Shown here in pieces: positions 1-5,588 of a stretch of 5,588 bases of DNA. The notes under the pieces were generated by a model. The model was given only the letters and a program-made list of their open reading frames with translations, did no database searches and was not told the origin of the DNA. Location of the stretch: contig JALTZE010000049.1 of assembly GCA_027051315.1 (NCBI GenBank), positions 1 to 5,588 of the forward strand, in the 5' to 3' direction. The first letter of the stretch is position 1. The number at the start of each line of letters is the position of its first letter. A program made the translations under genes and the position numbers. This DNA is from Micavibrio sp. Lineage in GTDB: Bacteria; Pseudomonadota; Alphaproteobacteria; Micavibrionales; Micavibrionaceae.

Positions 1-3
1 AAA

Positions 4-9
4 CTCCTA
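4..9 (-). promoter_or_regulatory. Shine-Dalgarno for a third operon gene starting off the left edge
   Basis: On the minus strand, TAGGAG follows the TAA stop of the downstream paralog by six bases and is then followed by TTT up to the window edge. AGGAG is a strong match to the 16S rRNA tail, and a start codon would be expected within a few bases outside the window. This implies that the operon continues. The start codon itself cannot be seen. Confidence 0.6.
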
Positions 10-25
10 CGGGAATTAAGTAGGA
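5..25 (-). promoter_or_regulatory. Inverted repeat enclosing the stop codon and covering the next Shine-Dalgarno
   Basis: Bases 5-10 (tcctac) and 20-25 (gtagga) form a perfect 6-base inverted repeat with a 9-base spacer. In the transcript the 5' arm lies in the last two sense codons and the loop contains the TAA stop. The 3' arm contains AGGA of the probable Shine-Dalgarno for the following gene. The arrangement fits translational coupling, in which the terminating ribosome melts the stem. It is short and could be chance; there is no U-run to make it a terminator. Confidence 0.4.
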
Positions 26-2757
26 CTCTGTTCAGGAGGATTTCCCTCCTCTTTCATTTTATTAATTTTCTCAGAAATCGCTTTACCCAAACCACTACCA
101 CCTGAAACCGATGCTTTAGTCAAAGCAGGAGCAACATACATAGCAGTAGATATACTTGCATATTTAGTCATACTTTCCATAGCATCTTCACCATCACCAA
201 ATGCTTTTGCACTTGAACCCAACCATCTCATAACATTTTGTGGAATATCATCTATCAATTTAAATGATGTTATGGCTAAAACATACATCATAATAGTATA
301 TAAAATAGTAAAATAAAGACCATCCATTTCCCTTCTAATCGATGCGGTTAAATTAAGGTTAGCCGTAGAAGAATGTTCATCATAACCAAGAGCATTTGTC
401 GTAACAGCATCAAATAATATATAAAGTATAGTAGTCATAGCCTCAAAAACAGCCAAAGCAGCTAATAAACCAAATATGGTAAGAATAGGTCTTAAGAATA
501 TCTCAAGAACAAGGAAATATCCCTGTGATGCTGCCTGACCTGGTATGCCATCACCATCAATACTTAAATGTGCAAGTGCCCATAAAGGTGCAGCAACCAT
601 AGCCTCAAATATTGATTTAACCCATCTTGCAACAGCAAAGAAAAAATACATAAAAGGAACAAGAGGAAGCACATATCCCAAAAGAAAACCTAAAGTAAAT
701 GTTATAATGGCAAAAGAACTAAAAATTTGCCCTATCATTTGCCCATATGCTTGACTTGAAACCATTCCTTCTGAATTTAGAATCTCTCCTATAGCAGAGC
801 CCACAAATGCACCAAATAAATGTCTAAGAGTTTGATTAATTAAACCACTACCAATTGCACTAAGCTGAGCAAGGGGATGCACATTTGTTTGTTCCCTAAT
901 ATCAAGCAAACCACTACCGCCAAGTATAATATTTACAAGTATTTCTAATACATTCTTTTTATTATTATCCTTATCACTATCTGCCACTTTGCTATCTTGG
1001 AACATTTCTAATACTCTGTAAAAAGCCAAAGCAGCATTATAAGAATCAGGCTCATTTTTTTCACCTTTATAAATATCTTCTCCATCAGGTGAAACGGGAT
1101 TAAATCTCTCGATAGAAGCAATATTTGATTGTGTACCAAGCTTATGAAGCATTACACTTTCCATTATATAAGGATATCTTGATATTCTTGGAATATTAAC
1201 TATAACGCTTGCTATCGAACTATTTATCTTTGAAAGATTATTAAACCATATACCTGCTCCACCCCATCCAAATTTTGCAACTTTTTCATCCAAAGTAAGA
1301 GCAGAAGCATCAATCTTTTGATTAGCAATAGCAATATCAACCGAAGAAGCAAATATAATTTGATACATCTCTACTATCTTTTGCAAATATGTAACAGGCG
1401 GTTCATTACATATTTTCACATTATTAATCGTACGGCTATTATCATCAGATATCTCCCATCCCCAGCTAGGACCAGGGGGTACAACAGAACAAGGGTCAAG
1501 GTCTGGAATGGACATTCCAAGAACCCTTCTGGCGTATAAATCAGCTTCTGCCAAATTCCACAAATGCATAATAATATCAAAATATGTTTGGGTAATCTGT
1601 CTTACCGATTCTACATTAATATCACCACTTACATCTATTATGACTTTACCACAATAAGGCGACATATTTCCTACTTTTTCGGGGTATTTTGCTGAATCTA
1701 TTTCCCCGAAATTTATTGTTATAGAACCACCTTTATAAAATTCCATAGCATCATCAAAATTACCACCTGCACTTAAATCTAATATACCATCATTATCTTG
1801 AGCATCTATAAACTTAACCAGATATGGCTTAATTTCTATATCACCTTTGCTTGTATAATTATAATATAGCTGGCAAACCTTTACGACATGCATAAATTCT
1901 ACAACATAACCAATTGATGGAGTTTTTATCTGTGCTACCAATCTATCACTATTGATACCTATTATATTGGTAACAGTAGAATTATAATTAAGCCATGAAT
2001 TAGTACCAAGACTCGACCCCCATTTAGCTGCCTGCAAGACAATATATTGTGCTCCATTATAACCATAACCAAGAGGAACCAACAATCCTACTGCTATTAT
2101 TAATCTTAAAGGCGCATATATACTAGCAAATCTTTCTCCAAAAGGAACTCCTGTTTGCGCTGTTTCAGCAACTACTACAAATATGTAGTAAATCACTATA
2201 ATTATAGCAACCATCAAAATTGCATTACTATAAAAAGAAAACATAGACTGCATAGCAGTATGAAAAGGTGTAGGAAATACCCTATTTATATCAGTACTAT
2301 ATTTTGAATTAAAAAATTCTGGAATACCGAATATCTGATCCAATAACATATATGCTACATCTGTATCAGGATTATCAGTAACAAAAAAACTTGTCCATGT
2401 AGGCATAGCAGCTTCTGCGGAACTGATAACAAAAGAAAATATAATTGAAAGTAGCTGCATTATTACTAGGACAAAGCCCAGTAATAATATTAAAAATATT
2501 AATATTTGGTCTATATTTTCTTTTTTTAGAACTATCCTATTTGCTGCTTCTGCAAATAATCTTCTAACACCATATTTACCAAAACTTCCTTCTCTCAATG
2601 CCTCATGCCCTTTAGGCAAAAGACCTGTCATTACAAGCAACAAAGCCATAACATAAGAAACGCTGGCAAAACCACTAAAAAATATATCTCCTACCCTTGG
2701 TATAATACCAGGGAGCAATGCATATTTAGCAGCTTTTATTCCATATTCCTTAATCAT
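16..2757 (-). CDS. DotA/TraY family type IVB secretion inner-membrane protein, downstream paralog (complete)
   Basis: This is a complete 913-residue DotA/TraY-like protein, between R64 TraY (about 745) and Legionella DotA (about 1050) in length. Its expected role is in the inner-membrane channel region of a type IVB secretion system. Hydrophobic segments lie near 26-48, 84-113 (followed by AEA at 114-116), 176-198, 213-240, 669-708, 715-731, 744-783 and 813-834. Loop 49-83 is rich in Lys/Arg and so probably cytoplasmic. The large soluble domain (about 250-610) has Cys295, 369, 423 and 450 and the motif GWGGAGIWFN at 497-506; PLAQLSA starts at 628. Residues 836-913 form a polar tail. The ATG at 2755-2757 is chosen because the next Met (37) is inside the first membrane segment and no better start precedes it before an in-frame stop at 2785-2787. 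The gene lies 19 bases after the upstream paralog, so the two are probably co-transcribed. It could be named dotA or traY; the sequence does not show which system it serves. Confidence 0.88.
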   Translation of the reverse strand: MIKEYGIKAAKYALLPGIIPRVGDIFFSGFASVSYVMALLLVMTGLLPKGHEALREGSFGKYGVRRLFAEAANRIVLKKENIDQILIFLILLLGFVLVIMQLLSIIFSFVISSAEAAMPTWTSFFVTDNPDTDVAYMLLDQIFGIPEFFNSKYSTDINRVFPTPFHTAMQSMFSFYSNAILMVAIIIVIYYIFVVVAETAQTGVPFGERFASIYAPLRLIIAVGLLVPLGYGYNGAQYIVLQAAKWGSSLGTNSWLNYNSTVTNIIGINSDRLVAQIKTPSIGYVVEFMHVVKVCQLYYNYTSKGDIEIKPYLVKFIDAQDNDGILDLSAGGNFDDAMEFYKGGSITINFGEIDSAKYPEKVGNMSPYCGKVIIDVSGDINVESVRQITQTYFDIIMHLWNLAEADLYARRVLGMSIPDLDPCSVVPPGPSWGWEISDDNSRTINNVKICNEPPVTYLQKIVEMYQIIFASSVDIAIANQKIDASALTLDEKVAKFGWGGAGIWFNNLSKINSSIASVIVNIPRISRYPYIMESVMLHKLGTQSNIASIERFNPVSPDGEDIYKGEKNEPDSYNAALAFYRVLEMFQDSKVADSDKDNNKKNVLEILVNIILGGSGLLDIREQTNVHPLAQLSAIGSGLINQTLRHLFGAFVGSAIGEILNSEGMVSSQAYGQMIGQIFSSFAIITFTLGFLLGYVLPLVPFMYFFFAVARWVKSIFEAMVAAPLWALAHLSIDGDGIPGQAASQGYFLVLEIFLRPILTIFGLLAALAVFEAMTTILYILFDAVTTNALGYDEHSSTANLNLTASIRREMDGLYFTILYTIMMYVLAITSFKLIDDIPQNVMRWLGSSAKAFGDGEDAMESMTKYASISTAMYVAPALTKASVSGGSGLGKAISEKINKMKEEGNPPEQSPT
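34..50 (-). other. Perfect AGGAGG/CCTCCT hairpin in the 3' end of the downstream paralog
   Basis: Bases 34-39 (aggagg) and 45-50 (cctcct) are a perfect 6-base inverted repeat with a 5-base loop, falling in codons for Glu-Gly-Asn-Pro-Pro near the C-terminus. In the transcript it reads AGGAGG, GAAAT, CCTCCT. The first arm is a full consensus Shine-Dalgarno, but no ATG, GTG or TTG lies at a usable distance after it, so it is not called as an internal start. The stem is G+C-rich compared with the surrounding sequence. Confidence 0.45.
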
Positions 2758-2760
2758 ATA

Positions 2761-2769
2761 TTTTCTTTT
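2761..2769 (-). promoter_or_regulatory. Weak purine-rich ribosome binding region of the downstream paralog
   Basis: The 19-base gap reads AATTGATAAAAGAAAATAT on the coding strand, directly before the ATG. The only Shine-Dalgarno-like element is the A/G run AAAAGAAAA, with its single G about seven bases before the start. It lacks GGAG or GAGG. Ribosomes that finish the upstream gene, which stops 19 bases before this start, may re-initiate here, so coupling could make up for the weak site. That is inference. Confidence 0.4.
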
Positions 2770-2776
2770 ATCAATT

Positions 2777-5588
2777 CTATTTAATTAATCCTAATCTTTC
2801 TGCAAGGTCACTAAAACTTGAACCTTCCCCTTCTTTTGCTTCTTTATTGGCCTTAGCCTGATATTCTCTAATTTCATCCTCACTCATATCTTTATATTTC
2901 ATATTAGCAACAAGCCCACCAGCAGCTTTTCCTATTCCACCACCCATGGCATTTGCAGCCTCCATAACCTCACCAGTAACCATTTTACCACCAATTGAAG
3001 TATACTCAGTCATTTTTTCTGCAGGGTCACCGGCAATATCAGAGAAACTTTTAGTACTTCCACCTACCCACCTTAATATACCATCAGGTATAGCATCAAT
3101 AAGCTTAAAACAGTTAAGAGCAAGCATATAAGCAAGAAATGCATAAACTATAGTTATAAAAAGCTGGTCCACCCTACTCCTTACCATTGAAGATAATACA
3201 GGGTCATCATATACTACTGCTCCTGATGCTCCCATAAAATTAGCCTCTATAACTGCAAATGTATCATTAAGCATAAGAACCAAAGCTGAATATATAGACA
3301 TGCTAGCCATCAAACCAAATACTGTTAACGTGGGTCTTATTAATATTTCTAATAAAAGCATATAACCTTCACTTGCTTTCTCACTGATAAAATCAGTGCC
3401 ATCCATGGTAATATGAGCAAGCGCCCATAAAGGAGCGGCAACAATTGCTTCAAATATTGATTTTATCCAATCACCAACAGCAAAAAAGAAATACATAAAA
3501 GGAAGAATAGGAATAATATAATGCAACATAAATCCAGCAATCAAAGTAACACCAGCTATTGACATCATAGCACTTGCCAAATGTCTAGCCGCCTGTCCTT
3601 CAGGGGAGTCAGGACCCATAACAGCTTCTGATATACCACCAGCCATAGCAGCACCAGTTCCAACCATAAGATTACGTATAGACGATGATACCAATGCCTT
3701 ACCAGCAGCAGAAAGCTGTGCTAATGGATTAACATTCTCAGCCGTATTTTCTCTCAGATTAAAAAGACCAGTTGTCCCAAATATAGCATCTAATATTTTT
3801 ATAAAACCATTTGTACTTGTTGCTGCCTTATGATTTTCTGCAGTTGGGTCATCAGCCTGCCAATATTTATTAAGAGTATATAAGGCAACTGCCATCTCTT
3901 TATCTCCAGAATCCTTAAATTCTATTTTTACATCATCACCTGCAAGATAAGGGTCAAATCTTTCTATCGAGTTCATGGAAACTTGCGTAGATTTGTTATA
4001 ACGTTCTACTTCTTCCATTACTTTTGGATATTTATCTGGAAATGGAGTATTTATTACTGCTTCTGTCAAAGCACCATTTAACTGTGATATTCTGTTAAAC
4101 CATATACCAGCACCAGCCCAACCTAGATTAAGTATTTTATCATCAATCTTATTTATATTAGGGTCTGTAATAAGATTATTATATCCAATATCAACACCCA
4201 GCTGTAACCATGTATTCATATCAACCATTGCTTTGGAAAAAACAGAAGCAAGGGGAAGGCTATCACATTTACCAAGGTTAGTAAGTTCTATCCCATCTGG
4301 GGTCGTTACTAATTTAGTAGCATTATCAATACTTGCGCCAGGAATATTCATAACACATGGGTCAGGATTACCGTTTCTAATAAACATTTCTGTAATTCTA
4401 TGATTAAAGAAAAAAAGGTCATTATAAACCACAATCCACATATTCATTATCATATCAAAATAATATTGTTGTACATATTCAAATGCTATATGCTCATTAA
4501 CAGGAGTAAAAGGTATAACTATAGACCCACAAACAGGGTCAATCTCACCCATAAATTTACTACCAGCCCTTTTTATACCAAAAACAATCCTTATATCTTT
4601 ATATCTATAAAAATCAGATATTTCTTCATAAGAATCAATATCACCACCCAAAAGTCCAGGTTGGTCCCCTATTTTCTTAGCTATACCAGGGCTTACTACA
4701 TAAGCTTGAACTAAAAAATCCTCAGCATAAGGATTTGCATTATTAATAGAAGATTGAAATTCCTTCCTTTGATACATAATACGGCAACCATTCGCCAGAT
4801 ACATAAATTGTATCAATGGCATAGTAGTTTGTGGCTTTGGTTTAACAATTATTTGTGCCGGTTCAAGCCCCATAAATGTACCAGAAGTATAGCTATTAAA
4901 CTCTATCCATATATTTGTCCCAAGACCAGAGCCAAATTTTGCTACATACATAACCGCATATTGTATACCATTAAGTCCGTATGAAACAGGCATTAACATA
5001 GCAAGAGCAACCATTAACCTTACAGGCGTCCATAATGGATTAAAGCTCTCACCAAAAGGCTTGCCTAATACTGCAATTTCACCAATTATTCTGAATATAT
5101 AATAAAGAAATATAATCGATGCAAAAAGCAATATACATCCACTATATAAGGAAATAACCTCCTGCAAGGCTCTATGAAAAACTCCTGGTATCGGTACAGA
5201 GCCTGAATCAAAAATACCAGGAACACCAAAAACACTATCCATCAATTGAAAAGCAATATCAGTTGTTGGTGAATATGTAACAAACATATTTGCTACATCA
5301 GGAGGGTTCAAAGCAGGCAAGGCCAAAGCAGGAGTAATAAGAAAATATATTACTAATGCAAATAAATATAAGAATAATATAACTAAACCACTAATAACCG
5401 TAAAAAATATAAGAATCTGGTCAATATTCTTCCATTTGAACTCTATATTACTCTTGGCAACAGCAATAATATTTACAATTTTTAAACTATCATTTCCTGA
5501 CAATAACTTATTCGAGAATGTCTTTGGTAAAAGCCCCACAGATATAAAAAGAGACGAAATAATATAAGCAAAAATACCTCTATTAATC
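2777..5588 (-). CDS. DotA/TraY family type IVB secretion inner-membrane protein, upstream paralog (5' end outside window)
   Basis: This is the upstream of two DotA/TraY-like genes. The family forms a multi-pass inner-membrane part of type IVB secretion/transfer machines. Residues are counted from the first complete codon in the window (5585-5587), giving 936 residues before the TAG stop at 2777-2779. A GTG at 5537-5539 could be taken as a start, but the frame stays open to the edge. The 16 codons before it encode a hydrophobic segment (INRGIFAYIISSLFIS) that matches the first membrane segment of the paralog, so I call the gene partial, lacking roughly 27 residues. Visible parts: hydrophobic segments near 5-21, 57-84 (ending in ALA at 87-89), 148-168 and 187-206; KPFGESF loop; soluble domain about 210-600 with Cys268, 353, 411 and 441; GWAGAGIWFN at 489-498; PLAQLSA from 621; hydrophobic core 674-773; last segment 808-831; charged tail of about 105 residues. 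The family is well supported; the transported substrate is unknown. Confidence 0.87.
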   Translation of the reverse strand, partial: INRGIFAYIISSLFISVGLLPKTFSNKLLSGNDSLKIVNIIAVAKSNIEFKWKNIDQILIFFTVISGLVILFLYLFALVIYFLITPALALPALNPPDVANMFVTYSPTTDIAFQLMDSVFGVPGIFDSGSVPIPGVFHRALQEVISLYSGCILLFASIIFLYYIFRIIGEIAVLGKPFGESFNPLWTPVRLMVALAMLMPVSYGLNGIQYAVMYVAKFGSGLGTNIWIEFNSYTSGTFMGLEPAQIIVKPKPQTTMPLIQFMYLANGCRIMYQRKEFQSSINNANPYAEDFLVQAYVVSPGIAKKIGDQPGLLGGDIDSYEEISDFYRYKDIRIVFGIKRAGSKFMGEIDPVCGSIVIPFTPVNEHIAFEYVQQYYFDMIMNMWIVVYNDLFFFNHRITEMFIRNGNPDPCVMNIPGASIDNATKLVTTPDGIELTNLGKCDSLPLASVFSKAMVDMNTWLQLGVDIGYNNLITDPNINKIDDKILNLGWAGAGIWFNRISQLNGALTEAVINTPFPDKYPKVMEEVERYNKSTQVSMNSIERFDPYLAGDDVKIEFKDSGDKEMAVALYTLNKYWQADDPTAENHKAATSTNGFIKILDAIFGTTGLFNLRENTAENVNPLAQLSAAGKALVSSSIRNLMVGTGAAMAGGISEAVMGPDSPEGQAARHLASAMMSIAGVTLIAGFMLHYIIPILPFMYFFFAVGDWIKSIFEAIVAAPLWALAHITMDGTDFISEKASEGYMLLLEILIRPTLTVFGLMASMSIYSALVLMLNDTFAVIEANFMGASGAVVYDDPVLSSMVRSRVDQLFITIVYAFLAYMLALNCFKLIDAIPDGILRWVGGSTKSFSDIAGDPAEKMTEYTSIGGKMVTGEVMEAANAMGGGIGKAAGGLVANMKYKDMSEDEIREYQAKANKEAKEGEGSSFSDLAERLGLIK

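Noticed and set aside
34..50. Hairpin as a transcription terminator
   Set aside because: It is inside the coding sequence, has a stem of only six pairs and is not followed by a run of T on the coding strand.
45..50. Internal Shine-Dalgarno AGGAGG as the start signal of an overlapping gene
   Set aside because: No ATG, GTG or TTG occurs at a usable distance downstream in the transcript before the end of the gene.
79..102. Glycine-rich GGSGLGKA in the tail of the downstream protein, like a Walker A motif
   Set aside because: The residue after GK is Ala instead of Ser/Thr and no Walker B or NTPase fold surrounds it; the upstream copy also has GKA. It is treated as a flexible tail patch.
545..754. 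Plus-strand open frame of 69 residues, and similar short ones at 1318-1539, 2946-3131 and 4754-4984
   Set aside because: All are antisense shadows inside the two long genes, with no recognisable domain and no independent gene context.
2758..2776. Promoter between the two paralogs
   Set aside because: The gap is only 19 bases with no convincing -35/-10 pair; AT-rich hexamers inside the upstream gene are expected by chance.
4400..4714. Plus-strand open frame of 104 residues
   Set aside because: It lies wholly antisense to the well-supported upstream paralog and has an odd composition rich in Ile, Tyr, Asn and His, as expected from reading AT-rich coding DNA backwards. No ribosome binding site or domain is apparent.

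Overview
The window is an AT-rich piece of a proteobacterial genome that carries two long, adjacent, paralogous membrane-protein genes, both on the minus strand. Both belong to the DotA/TraY family. This is the polytopic inner-membrane component of type IVB (I-type) secretion systems, such as Legionella Dot/Icm and IncI plasmid transfer systems. The family call rests on overall architecture: a hydrophobic N-terminus, a PFGE-type loop followed by an (A/T)P(L/V)RL hydrophobic segment, a Cys-containing extracytoplasmic domain with a GW(G/A)GAGIWFN motif, a PLAQLSA motif, a hydrophobic C-terminal core and a cytoplasmic tail. Low G+C together with this family suggests an uncultured or host-associated alphaproteobacterium or a Legionellales-type gammaproteobacterium. 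The window alone cannot decide between them, nor between effector delivery and conjugation.

Layout in transcription order (right to left). Bases 5588-2777 hold the upstream paralog, whose frame is still open at the right edge, so its true start lies outside the window. A 19-base gap follows (2776-2758). Bases 2757-16 hold the downstream paralog, complete at 913 residues. After its stop codon there is a good Shine-Dalgarno sequence (TAGGAG, 9-4) for a third gene that begins just off the left edge. The tight spacing, common strand and absence of any terminator in the gap indicate one operon that extends in both directions.

Main points of interest. (1) DotA-type genes are in tandem, and the two copies keep the membrane core and four extracytoplasmic cysteines while differing in soluble domains and tails. 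This suggests two non-identical subunits rather than a recent copy. (2) Both proteins have an extra N-terminal hydrophobic segment ahead of a second hydrophobic segment that ends in a signal-peptidase-like AxA. (3) Around the last codons of the downstream gene there are two small perfect inverted repeats, one of which would hide the next gene's Shine-Dalgarno with the stop codon in its loop, as expected for translational coupling. No RNA gene, CRISPR array, insertion sequence or non-coding stretch longer than 20 bases is visible.
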